NCBI RefSeq assembly: GCF_001748085.1
Contig: NZ_BBZK01000006.1
Span: 67,657-131,656, forward strand
Reading direction: 5' to 3'
Source of the DNA: Streptomyces sp. TP-A0874
Lineage (GTDB): Bacteria; Actinomycetota; Actinomycetes; Streptomycetales; Streptomycetaceae
DNA: 64,000 nt
Shown here: positions 56,691-64,000 of the stretch, piece by piece
How positions within the stretch are numbered: the first letter of the stretch is position 1
Layout of the letters: each line of letters begins with the position of its first letter
Position numbers and translations under genes: made by a program
Notes under the pieces: generated by a model
Database searches by the model: none
What the model saw: the letters and a program-made list of their open reading frames with translations, nothing else
What the model was told of the DNA's origin: nothing

Positions 56691-57640
56691 GATCGTTCCC
56701 CCTCCCCGGCCCCGGGGTCCGCCGCGACTCCGGTATCCGGCGCCCGCCGCGTGCCGGGGCGCAGGTCGGAGAGCCACAGGCGCTGCAGCATGTGCCAGTC
56801 CTGCGGGTGATCGGCGATGCCGGCGGCGTAGACGTCGGCCAGCTCCTGCGTCATCCGGGCGGTGCGCGAGTGGCGGTCGCCGCTCTCCGGGACCTCCAGG
56901 GGCGGGTGCACCCTGGCCTTCATCACCGGCGAGTCGTCGTACCAGAGGGTGACCGGCAGCAGGAGGGCGCCGGTCTGCTGGGCGAGCAGCGCGGGGCCGG
57001 CCGGCATCCGCGCCGTCTCCCCGAAGAACTCGACCTCGATCCCGGAGGCGGACAGGTCCCGGTCGGCCACCAGGCAGACCATCCCTCCCTTGCGCAGCCG
57101 GCGGGCGAGCGTGCCGAAGGCGCTGCCGCCGGTGTGCGGGAGCACCTCCATCCCGAGTCCCTCGCGGTAGGCGACGAACCGGTCGTAGAGCGTCTCGGGT
57201 TTGAGCCGCTCGGCGACGGTGGTGAAGGAGATGCCCAGCCGGGTCGTGATCCAGGCACCCGCGAGGTCCCAGTTGCCCAGGTGGGGCAGGGCTATGACCA
57301 CTCCCCGGCCGCTCGCCATCCCGTCCTCGACGTAGTGGACCCCCTCCACCTCCACACCGTCGCGGATCCGCTCCGCGCTCCAGACCGGCAACCGGAAGGA
57401 TTCCATCCAGTAGCGCAGGTAGGAGCGCATCCCGGCCTTGGAGAGTTCAGCGAGGCGCTGCGGGGAGGCGTCCGGCACCACCCGGGCCAGGTTGGCCTCC
57501 AACTGCCGTACCCCCCGCCCCCGCCGCTTCCACACGGCGTCGGCTACGGTGCGGCCGAGCCGCACGGCGACGGGCTCCGGGAGGTGCTTCACCGCCGACC
57601 AGCCGAGTCCGTACAGCGAGTCGGTGAGGCGCTCCCTCAT
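56687..57640 (-). CDS. Phosphatidylinositol mannoside acyltransferase (LpxL/PatA-like)
   Basis: Acylates a mannose of PIM at the membrane. The 317-residue protein has the HX4D acyltransferase motif in ALPHLGNWDLAGAW, preceded by a hydrophobic strand, and the downstream CLVADRDLSASGIEVEFFGE and MPAGPALLAQQTGALLLPVT typical of the LpxL/HtrB superfamily. The ATG at 57640 overlaps the pgsA stop by ATGA. It corresponds to the PatA gene of mycobacteria by position and family. Confidence 0.9.
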   Translation of the reverse strand: MRERLTDSLYGLGWSAVKHLPEPVAVRLGRTVADAVWKRRGRGVRQLEANLARVVPDASPQRLAELSKAGMRSYLRYWMESFRLPVWSAERIRDGVEVEGVHYVEDGMASGRGVVIALPHLGNWDLAGAWITTRLGISFTTVAERLKPETLYDRFVAYREGLGMEVLPHTGGSAFGTLARRLRKGGMVCLVADRDLSASGIEVEFFGETARMPAGPALLAQQTGALLLPVTLWYDDSPVMKARVHPPLEVPESGDRHSRTARMTQELADVYAAGIADHPQDWHMLQRLWLSDLRPGTRRAPDTGVAADPGAGEGERS

Positions 57641-58365
57641 GCCGCACCGTTGTCCCGGGCGGACGGCTGCTCGGCTCGGCCGCCGGCGGGCGGTTCCACG
57701 GCGGGCCGTTCCGCGGCGGGACCGGAACCGGCGGCCGAGTCGGCCTCCGCCGCCTCCCGGCGGACGGTCACCACCCGCTGCACGAGGGTGATCAGACTGC
57801 CGGCGGCGACCGCCCACAGTGCGACCGGCAGCAGCACCTCGATGTAGGGCACCCCGAAGGCGTGCATTCCGGCGAAGCCCGCCGCGACGAGGGTGATCAC
57901 GAGCCGTTCGGCCCGCTCCACCAGGCCGTTCACCCGCACCGGCAGTCCGATGCTCTCACCGCGGGCCTTGGTGTAGGAGACCACCTGCCCACTGGCCAGG
58001 CAGAAGATGCTCACCGCGCAGAGGACCAGGTCGTCACCGCCCCCGGCGTACCAGAGCGTGAGCCCGCCGAAGACCGCGGCGTCCGCCACCCGGTCCAGGG
58101 TGGAGTCGAGGAACGCTCCCCACCGGCTGGACCGGCCCGACTGCCTGGCCATGGTGCCGTCGACCAGGTCGGAGAAGACGAACAGCGTGATCACCACGGT
58201 GCCCCAGAACAGCTGCCCGCGGGGATAGAAGGCCAGCGCACCCGCCACCACGCCACCGGTTCCGATGAGTGTGACGGTGTCGGGGCTGACGCCGCGGCGG
58301 AGCAGCAGCGCGGCGAGGGGTGTGAGGACACGCGTGAAGAACGCACGCGCGTACTTGTTCAGCAT
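57637..58365 (-). CDS. pgsA: Phosphatidylinositol phosphate synthase (CDP-alcohol phosphatidyltransferase)
   Basis: Transfers the CDP-diacylglycerol phosphatidyl group, in actinobacteria to inositol 1-phosphate, giving the PIM precursor. The 242-residue protein has the family signature DLVDGTMARQSGRS then WGAFLDSTLDRVADAAVFGG, that is D-x2-DG-x2-AR-x8-G-x3-D-x3-D, and about five membrane helices. The C-tail after residue 205 is disordered. Adjacent mannosyl- and acyltransferase genes favour the inositol substrate over glycerol. Confidence 0.92.
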   Translation of the reverse strand: MLNKYARAFFTRVLTPLAALLLRRGVSPDTVTLIGTGGVVAGALAFYPRGQLFWGTVVITLFVFSDLVDGTMARQSGRSSRWGAFLDSTLDRVADAAVFGGLTLWYAGGGDDLVLCAVSIFCLASGQVVSYTKARGESIGLPVRVNGLVERAERLVITLVAAGFAGMHAFGVPYIEVLLPVALWAVAAGSLITLVQRVVTVRREAAEADSAAGSGPAAERPAVEPPAGGRAEQPSARDNGAA

Positions 58366-58747
58366 GGCCTTCCCAGAGGGTCGGGGAGCCGGTGGCCCCG
58401 GTGGCCATCGGAGGGCCTATCGTAGTCACCCTTTTCGCCCCCTGACCGGCCGCCCGCTGTCGGAGCCGGGTGGCACGGCGGCGGCGTCCGGGAGCCGACC
58501 GCGGGCCCCGGGTGATCCGCGGAGCCGATCGTCCCGTGCCGGAACACCGGTCCGGATGGCTCGGGCCCGGCCCCTCGGGATCCGGCCAGATTCTCGATCA
58601 GCTTTTCTGACAACTCCCTTTCCGGGCAACCTCGCTGCGGCGGTGCGGCCTCCGGCGATACGCTGAGTCGCGGTTCGGAAGTGTGCCGGAAACGGATGCC
58701 GGGAAGAGGCCGCGCAGCGGACCAGTGACGGCACGTTGGGGGCGGTA
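58366..58747. other. Divergent intergenic region pgsA / membrane-protein gene
   Basis: This 382-base gap separates the minus-strand PIM group from a plus-strand gene and should hold both promoters. I see a TACGAT hexamer on the minus strand close to pgsA but no convincing -35 partner. No hairpin or coding frame stands out. Confidence 0.4.
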
Positions 58748-60406
58748 GTGACCAGTGACGGTTTCGATTTCAGTCCCGGGGCGCAGGTCCCGCTCTCCGG
58801 GGCGGCCGGGTCGACGGCGGCGACGAACGCGCTCGCTTCCGCCGCGTACCGGGACAGCCCCGTCACCGAGCTTCTCAAGGCCGACAACGAGTGGCACAAG
58901 TCGAGCATCCAACCCCCGAAGCTCTCCCTCTTCGAGCCCAACCTGGGTGAGGCTTTCGCCCGCGCCGTGCAGTCGCGGATGCTCGGCGCGGGCCGGGCGG
59001 CGCTGATCCAGTCCTTCGGGATCGAACCGCAGGTGGTCGTCGAGCACTGTCTGGCCGCCAGCCGGATACGCAAGGAGCGGGACGTCCGGCTGACCGTCGT
59101 GATGGTGGTCTGCGGGCTGCTGTTCCTCCCCGGCCTGTTGGCCTGGCTCGCCGGCTTCCAGATCCGCAAGACGCTGGGACGGGTGGGCGGCGGCCGCGCG
59201 GGCGCCCTCGGCATGGTGCTGCTGGCGGGGCTGGGCGTGCTGACCCTCGTCTTCCTGGTCAGAATGCCGTTCTCCGGTTTCTGGGCGCTCTATCTGCGGG
59301 CCATGCTGGTGGCACCGGTCATCGGATGGGTGCTGGCCAAGCAGATCTGCGAGCGCACCGCGCAGGACCTGCGGGAGCGCTGGGACGGGCTCCTCAGCGG
59401 GGGCGGGGTGGCCGCCAAGGTCCCCGAGACCGTCCCCGGCCACCCGGGCGACACCTCGGCCGAGCAGCTCCGGCAGGACCTGGCGAAACTCTCCGCGGAG
59501 CAGCGCAGCAACCTCGTCTTCTACGCCGGTCCCAAGGGGATACTCGGCATGGGTACCCGGTGGGGCAGTTGGCATCTGGCCGAGGAGCTCCAGCCGAGCG
59601 ACCCCACCAAGGAGATCAACCCGTTCCGCAGCTGGGACATCATCCGCGCCATGCACGACCAGCTCCGGCTGCTGGAGCGGGGCCCCCTGCACACCGGTGG
59701 GTTCCCGCAGCCCTCGGTGACCCATTGGGTGGTGGCGCCGGTCGGCGAGGGCGCCTCCTCGGTATCCCGGCCCAGCGCGGGGCCGAAGTCCGCCGGCTAC
59801 CAGATCGGCGGCGGCGAACTGCAGCGGATCTGCAACGAGCAGCAGTTCGGCAGTGGGAACCGGCACTACCTGGGCGTGCAGTTCGTGCTCTGGGACGGCC
59901 AGTTGGTGATCACCTTGCTGGTGACCGTGACGGTGCTGCACCACACGCTCCGCATCGAGGTCACCGGGCATGCGCTCGGCCCGGTCCACTCGCTGTTCAC
60001 CAGCAAGCCGAGCCCGAAGACCGAGACGGTCTCGAAGGCTTTCCGCTTCTGGGAGACCAAGACCCGCAACCTGCCGTTGGTGGAGCCCAGGGAAGTGGTC
60101 CGGCTGGCCGCCCGCGCCCCGCTGACCTGGTATCCCCCGCTGCTGGACTTCCTCGGCGGCAAGCTGGGCCTGCCCGAGCCGTTCGGGTTGCGGCACGCGT
60201 GGGCGGACCAGCCCTGGCGGCACCGCTTCATGGCCGACGACGCGCTGCGGGCCGCCACCCCGGTGCTGCGAGTGGTGCACCAGGCCGCGATCCGGGTCTT
60301 GGAGGAGAACGGCGTCGACACCGAGCGCTTCGGCAACCGCTCCTCCTTCCTCAGTGGCCAGGTGCAGGGAGCCGAGCCCCGGAAGGCGGACCTCTACAAC
60401 ACCTGA
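58748..60406 (+). CDS. Membrane protein of unknown function
   Basis: A 552-residue protein I do not recognise. The N-terminal 110 residues are soluble (SPVTELLKADNEWHKSSIQP; LFEPNLGEAFARAVQSRMLG). A hydrophobic cluster of about three helices spans residues 115-205 (LTVVMVVCGLLFLPGLLAWL; GALGMVLLAGLGVLTLVFLV; AMLVAPVIGWVLA). A long soluble part follows with a further hydrophobic stretch (QLVITLLVTVTVLHHTLRIE, about 385-405). No enzyme motif is visible. The GTG at 58748 follows GGGGGCGG. Codon bias is strong, so it is certainly coding. It is the only plus-strand gene between yebC and thrS and has its own terminator. Confidence 0.85.
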   Translation: MTSDGFDFSPGAQVPLSGAAGSTAATNALASAAYRDSPVTELLKADNEWHKSSIQPPKLSLFEPNLGEAFARAVQSRMLGAGRAALIQSFGIEPQVVVEHCLAASRIRKERDVRLTVVMVVCGLLFLPGLLAWLAGFQIRKTLGRVGGGRAGALGMVLLAGLGVLTLVFLVRMPFSGFWALYLRAMLVAPVIGWVLAKQICERTAQDLRERWDGLLSGGGVAAKVPETVPGHPGDTSAEQLRQDLAKLSAEQRSNLVFYAGPKGILGMGTRWGSWHLAEELQPSDPTKEINPFRSWDIIRAMHDQLRLLERGPLHTGGFPQPSVTHWVVAPVGEGASSVSRPSAGPKSAGYQIGGGELQRICNEQQFGSGNRHYLGVQFVLWDGQLVITLLVTVTVLHHTLRIEVTGHALGPVHSLFTSKPSPKTETVSKAFRFWETKTRNLPLVEPREVVRLAARAPLTWYPPLLDFLGGKLGLPEPFGLRHAWADQPWRHRFMADDALRAATPVLRVVHQAAIRVLEENGVDTERFGNRSSFLSGQVQGAEPRKADLYNT

Positions 60407-60465
60407 GGTCGGCCCCTCGTACCCGGTCGACCACCGCGGCCCGGGTTCGGGACATGGCAAGAGCC

Positions 60466-60500
60466 GGAACACCCGCATACCCGAGGTATGCGGGTGTTCC
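60466..60500. terminator. Terminator between the membrane-protein gene and the HIT gene
   Basis: GGAACACCCGCATAC (60466-60480) pairs perfectly over 15 bp with 60486-60500 around a 5-base loop, in the convergent gap; it can serve both genes. Confidence 0.85.
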
Positions 60501-60578
60501 GTATGCGGTCGGCGGCCCTGGCCGAGCCTGTGCGCCCGGCCGTCGATCACGGAGTGCGCGTGCCCGGGGGCCGGGCGT

Positions 60579-61127
60579 TCAGTTCTCCGGCCAGGCCTCC
60601 GCCAGCAGCCTGCGGGTGTCGGCCAGCAGCTGCGGTAGGACCCGGGTGTGCCCGATGACGGGCATGAAGTTGGTGTCCCCGCCCCACCGGGGGACCACGT
60701 GCTGGTGCAGGTGGGCGGCGATGCCCGCGCCCGCCACGCCGCCCTGGTTCATCCCGATGTTGAACCCCTGCGCCCCGGAGGCCGTCCGCAGCGCCGTCAT
60801 CGCCTGCTTGGTCAGCAGGGCGAGTTCGGCCGTCTCCAGGGTGTCCAGGTCGGTGTAGTCGGCGACATGCCGGAACGGCACGACCATGAGGTGGCCGCCG
60901 TTGTACGGGTAGAGGTTCAGGACGGCGTAGGCGAACTCGCCCCGAACCAGCACCAGGCCGTCCTCGTCCGACTTGGTGGGGATGGAGCAGAACGGGCAGC
61001 CGTCGCCCGACCCGGGTCCGGTCGGCTTGTTCTCACCTTGGATGTACGCCATCCGATGAGGCGTCCACAGGCGTTGGAAGGAGTCCTGGATCCCGACTCC
61101 GATCTGCTGCTCCGGCTCGCTCGTCAT
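60579..61127 (-). CDS. HIT-family nucleotide hydrolase
   Basis: A 182-residue histidine-triad protein. The signature AAHLHQHVVPRWGGDTNFMP (HxHxH) is near residue 140, GHLMVVPFRHVADYTDL is the strand before it, and CPFCSIPTK supplies half of a zinc site. By resemblance to the actinobacterial AP4A phosphorylase/hydrolase group it may cleave diadenosine polyphosphates, but substrate is not certain. The ATG at 61127 (TSEPEQQIGVG) matches relatives; ATG 61139 is possible. It is downstream of thrS. Confidence 0.9.
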   Translation of the reverse strand: MTSEPEQQIGVGIQDSFQRLWTPHRMAYIQGENKPTGPGSGDGCPFCSIPTKSDEDGLVLVRGEFAYAVLNLYPYNGGHLMVVPFRHVADYTDLDTLETAELALLTKQAMTALRTASGAQGFNIGMNQGGVAGAGIAAHLHQHVVPRWGGDTNFMPVIGHTRVLPQLLADTRRLLAEAWPEN

Positions 61128-61210
61128 AGCCGCCAGCATATTCTCCCGGCCGGGCACCGGGGACGGCGAGGGCTCTTCTCCGGAGAGCCTCGACGGCTCC
61201 CCGCCGGTGT

Positions 61211-61242
61211 CCGGGGCGGGCCGCGGACCGGGCCCGCCCCGG
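61211..61242. terminator. thrS terminator
   Basis: CCGGGGCGGGCC (61211-61222) pairs perfectly over 12 bp with 61231-61242 around an 8-base loop, about 100 bases after the thrS stop and before the HIT gene. Confidence 0.7.
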
Positions 61243-61340
61243 AATCGGGCGGTCCGGTCCCGGCTCCGTGCCTTGGGGCGACGACGGGCGTCCCCGGGAT
61301 CCGTCGGTCGTATGCCGGGTGGCCTCGCCACCCGGCCGGA

Positions 61341-63317
61341 TCAGACCTGCTGGCGGCGCGCCACCGCGTCCAGGATCTCCGCGAGCGCCTCGTCCCGGGG
61401 GATACCGTTCTTCTGGGAACCGTCGCGGTAGCGGAAGCTCACCGCACCGCCGGCGACGTCCTCGTCACCCGCGATCACCATGAACGGGACCTTCTGCTTC
61501 TGGGCGTTCCGGATCTTCTTCTGCATCCGGTCGGAGGAGGAGTCCACCTCGAAGCGGAGCCCCAGCTTCTTCGCCTCCGCGGCAAAGTCCTCCAGGTAGC
61601 GCACGTGGCCGTCGCCGATCGGGATGCCCACCGCCTGCACCGGGGCCAGCCAGGGCGGGAAGACCCCGGCGTAGTGCTCCAACAGGACGGCGAAGAACCG
61701 CTCGATCGAGCCGAAGAGGGCGCGGTGGATCATCACCGGCCGCTGTCGGCTGCCGTCGGCCGCTGTGTACTCGAGGTTGAAGCGCTTCGGCTGCTGGAAG
61801 TCGACCTGGATGGTGGACATCTGCCAGGTACGGCCGATGGCGTCCCGCGCCTGCACCGAGATCTTGGGGCCGTAGTAGGCGGCACCGCCCGGGTCCATCA
61901 CCAGTTCCAGGCCCTGCTTCCCGGCAGCCTGCCGCAACTGCTCGGTGGCTTCCTCCCACTCCTCCGGTTCGCCCATGAACTTCTCGGAGTCGTCCCGGGT
62001 GGACAGCTCGAGGTAGAAGTCGCTCAGCCCGTAGTCCCGCAGCAGCCCCAGCACGAAGGTGAGCAGTTCGTCGAGCTCCTCGGGCATCTGCTCCTTGGTG
62101 CAGTAGATGTGGGAGTCGTCCTGGGTGAAGCCACGGGCCCGGGTCAGCCCGTGTACGACGCCCGACTTCTCGTAGCGGTAGACCGTACCGAACTCGAAGA
62201 GGCGGAGCGGGAGTTCGCGGTAGGAGCGGCCGCGCGCGTCGAAGACCAGGTTGTGCATCGGGCAGTTCATGGCCTTGAGGTAGTAGTCCTGCCCCTCGAA
62301 CTCCATGGGCGGGAACATCGACTCCGCGTAGTTCGGCAGATGCCCCGAGGTCTCGAAGAGCTTCCCCTTGGAGATGTGCGGGGTGTTGACGAACTCGTAG
62401 CCGGCCTCCTCGTGGCGGCGGCGGGAGTAGTCCTCCATCACCTTGCGGATCACTCCGCCCTTGGGGTGGAAGATCGCCAGCCCCGAGCCAAGCACCTCCG
62501 GGATGGAGAAGAGGTCGAGCTCGACACCGAGCTTGCGGTGGTCGCGCTTCTCCGCCTCCGCGAGGAACTCCAGGTGCGCCTTGAGCTCGTCCTTGGTGGG
62601 CCAGGCGGTGCCGTAGATGCGCTGGAGCATCGGGTTCTGCTCGCTGCCACGCCAGTAGGCGCCGGCGCTGCGCATCAGCTTGAAGGCGGGGATGGCCCGG
62701 GTGGTCGGCAGGTGCGGGCCTCGGCAGAGGTCCTTCCAGCACAGGTCGCCGGTCTTGGCGTCTAGGTTGTCGTAGATCGTCAACTCACCGCCGCCGACCT
62801 CCACATCAGCGCCGTCCGCGGCCGAGGCCGCCCCCTTGAGACCGATCAGCTCCAGCTTGTACGGCTCGGCCGCCAGCTCCTCCCGCGCCTCCTCGTCGGA
62901 GACGACCCGGCGGGAGAAGCGCTGGCCACGCTTCTGGATCTCCTGCATCTTCTTCTCGATGCGCTTGAGGTCGTCCGGGTGAAAGGGAGTCTCCACGTCG
63001 AAGTCGTAGTAGAAGCCGTCCTTGATGGGCGGGCCGATCCCGAGCTTGGCCTCGGGGAAGAGCTCCTGCACGGCCTGGGCGAGGACGTGGGCCGTGGAGT
63101 GGCGGAGGATGTCCAGTCCATCCGGGGAGTCGATCGCGACGGGCTCCAGCTCGTCGCCGTCGGCGACCTCGTATGCGAGGTCCCTGAGCTCCCCGGTCAC
63201 CCGCGCCGCGACCGTGGACCGGTCACCGCCGAGCAGCTCCGCCGCCGTAGTGCCCGTCGTCACCACGCGCTCTTCCCGCTCGGAATCGCGTTTGATGATC
63301 ACACGGACATCTGACAC
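61341..63317 (-). CDS. thrS: Threonyl-tRNA synthetase
   Basis: Charges tRNA-Thr and edits Ser-tRNA-Thr. The 658-residue protein has an N-terminal TGS domain ([20 protein letters not shown]), the editing [16 protein letters not shown], catalytic-core zinc ligands in MNCPMHN (Cys), QDDSHIYC (His) and [20 protein letters not shown] (His), and a C-terminal anticodon-binding domain ([20 protein letters not shown]). I chose the GTG at 63317, which follows AGGAGAG. A longer frame continues upstream through the tRNA gene and is not coding. No T-box leader is evident. Confidence 0.97.
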   Translation of the reverse strand: MSDVRVIIKRDSEREERVVTTGTTAAELLGGDRSTVAARVTGELRDLAYEVADGDELEPVAIDSPDGLDILRHSTAHVLAQAVQELFPEAKLGIGPPIKDGFYYDFDVETPFHPDDLKRIEKKMQEIQKRGQRFSRRVVSDEEAREELAAEPYKLELIGLKGAASAADGADVEVGGGELTIYDNLDAKTGDLCWKDLCRGPHLPTTRAIPAFKLMRSAGAYWRGSEQNPMLQRIYGTAWPTKDELKAHLEFLAEAEKRDHRKLGVELDLFSIPEVLGSGLAIFHPKGGVIRKVMEDYSRRRHEEAGYEFVNTPHISKGKLFETSGHLPNYAESMFPPMEFEGQDYYLKAMNCPMHNLVFDARGRSYRELPLRLFEFGTVYRYEKSGVVHGLTRARGFTQDDSHIYCTKEQMPEELDELLTFVLGLLRDYGLSDFYLELSTRDDSEKFMGEPEEWEEATEQLRQAAGKQGLELVMDPGGAAYYGPKISVQARDAIGRTWQMSTIQVDFQQPKRFNLEYTAADGSRQRPVMIHRALFGSIERFFAVLLEHYAGVFPPWLAPVQAVGIPIGDGHVRYLEDFAAEAKKLGLRFEVDSSSDRMQKKIRNAQKQKVPFMVIAGDEDVAGGAVSFRYRDGSQKNGIPRDEALAEILDAVARRQQV

Positions 63318-63488
63318 CGGTCTCTCCTGACTTCTCGGATACGGCAGCGGGTGCGCCGCGAGGTGAATCGTACCGACCAAGCGGGGCGGGCCGCGAAGCC
63401 ATTGCGGAGAGGAGGACGGGTGCGCGAGTCCTGACGGAGCTCCGCCCGGCATTCCTGGAGATCCCTCCGGGACCGGCGCAGACGACAG

Positions 63489-63519
63489 AGGCCGGTCCGC
63501 TTGACGCTGGGACCGGCCT
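63489..63519. terminator. tRNA-Val terminator
   Basis: AGGCCGGTCC (63489-63498) pairs perfectly over 10 bp with 63510-63519, starting 7 bases after the tRNA 3' end on the minus strand. Confidence 0.75.
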
Positions 63520-63526
63520 GCCAGGG

Positions 63527-63598
63527 TGGGCGATACTGGGTTCGAACCAGTGACCTCTTCGGTGTGAACGAAGCGCTCTCCCACTGAGCTAATCGCCC
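63527..63598 (-). tRNA. tRNA-Val (anticodon CAC)
   Basis: The minus strand folds into a standard cloverleaf: acceptor GGGCGAT with ATCGCCC, D arm GCTC-AGTGGGA-GAGC, anticodon arm CTTCG-TTCACAC-CGAAG giving anticodon CAC (reads GUG), a 5-base variable loop, and T arm ACTGG-TTCGAAC-CCAGT. The discriminator is A. It is 72 bases long and the 3' CCA is not encoded. Confidence 0.97.
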
Positions 63599-63780
63599 TG
63601 GGCCACCAGGGCTTCCCCCGGGGCACGGCGGAAACAATACAGCGGGCGCGGGTTTACTCCAAACGGCCTTCCCGTCCGCGGCCCGGCCGCCGTCCGCAGG
63701 CTCTCCTCGGGGCACCGTCCGACCCAGCGCGCCCACCCCGGCGGACCCGGGCCCCGAGGGACCCCGCGCCACCGGTCGCG

Positions 63781-64000
63781 CGCCGGGAGGCCGGTTACCC
63801 GGCGGTGGCTCTGCTGCTGTCCGCCGCCTGGCTCCGGTTGGCGGCCCCCGGGGAGGCCGTACCCGAGGCGTGCACGCTCCCGGTGACCGTTCCGCTGCTC
63901 GCCATCGGGCTGTTCCGCAGACGGCGGAGTGCGGCGGTCTCCTCCTGGGCGGCGCACGGTACCGGTACCGCTTTGGCGGTGACCCTGCTGCCCAGCGCGC
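63781..64000 (+). pseudogene. 5'-truncated fragment of a large membrane-protein gene, running off the window
   Basis: The plus-strand frame from about 63781 reads RREAGYPAVALLLSAAWLRL, then EACTLPVTVPLLAIGLFRRR and SSWAAHGTGTALAVTLLP. This resembles, from memory, the C-terminal membrane part of the large SCO7613-type Streptomyces proteins. Upstream the frame stays open but is Arg/Pro-rich with no homology, start codon or ribosome binding site; the first in-frame GTG (63805) lies inside the conserved part. I therefore read it as a remnant. Its 3' end cannot be seen. An intact short gene with an odd start is the alternative. Confidence 0.5.

Noticed and set aside
63318..63526. T-box leader before thrS
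   Set aside because: No T-box core sequence or specifier stem was visible; known actinobacterial T-boxes mostly control ileS.
61341..63626. A 761-residue ThrS with an N-terminal extension
   Set aside because: The extension is translated through the tRNA-Val gene. The GTG at 63317 has a good ribosome binding site and matches the family start.

Overview
The window is a high-GC actinobacterial chromosome segment, almost certainly Streptomyces or a close relative in Streptomycetaceae. The reasons are the strong G/C bias at third codon positions, frequent GTG starts, BldD with its autoregulatory box, the actinobacterial integration host factor sIHF, a phosphatidylinositol-mannoside gene set, and a gene order that matches, as I remember it, the core chromosome of S. 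coelicolor from fmt to thrS. Nearly all genes lie on the minus strand and are housekeeping. No prophage, insertion sequence, CRISPR array or secondary-metabolite cluster is visible.

Layout. 1-9 kb: fmt (cut by the window edge), a 1.1 kb gene-free stretch, a small HTH regulator, priA, metK, coaBC, rpoZ, gmk and sihF. 9-20 kb: the pyrimidine operon, read pyrR-pyrB-pyrC-(membrane protein)-carA-carB-pyrD-pyrF, with a PyrR-type RNA hairpin beside the pyrR ribosome binding site. 20-23 kb: bldD (plus strand), three tandem hairpins, nusB, efp and a degenerate M24 peptidase homologue. 23-28 kb: a P-loop ATPase and the shikimate genes aroQ, aroB, aroK, aroC and aroE. 28-35 kb: mltG, ruvX, alaS, two small membrane proteins and rpsD. 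A plus-strand DUF2470 gene carries an iron-box-like operator shared with divergent rpsD. 35-46 kb: rarA, a VKOR-family protein, hisS, a metallo-beta-lactamase-fold hydrolase, a cyclophilin, a DUF349 protein, relA and apt. 46-54 kb: the secF/secD/yajC translocase genes, ruvB/ruvA/ruvC, yebC and pdxS. 54-64 kb: a small membrane protein, a PIM/phosphatidylinositol group (glycosyltransferase, acyltransferase, pgsA), an unrecognised plus-strand membrane protein, a HIT-family hydrolase, thrS, tRNA-Val(CAC) and a remnant of a membrane-protein gene running off the window.

How the genes fit together. The 9-20 kb block covers the whole de novo UMP route except orotate phosphoribosyltransferase, controlled by PyrR. 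The aro block covers dehydroquinate to chorismate except the EPSP synthase step. The secD/secF/yajC set is the accessory part of the Sec translocon, and ruvABC is the Holliday-junction machinery.

Most unusual points. (1) CarA, the glutaminase subunit of carbamoyl-phosphate synthetase, has Gly263 (codon GGC) where the catalytic cysteine should be, in an otherwise intact reading frame. (2) pdxT, the glutaminase partner of pdxS, is missing from its usual place next to pdxS. Together these suggest, without proving, a shift from glutamine to free ammonia in two amidotransferase complexes. (3) The M24 peptidase homologue beside efp has lost four of five metal ligands. (4) An iron-box-like palindrome sits between rpsD and a heme-utilisation-like DUF2470 gene. 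(5) A 23-bp tandem duplication spans the metK stop codon.
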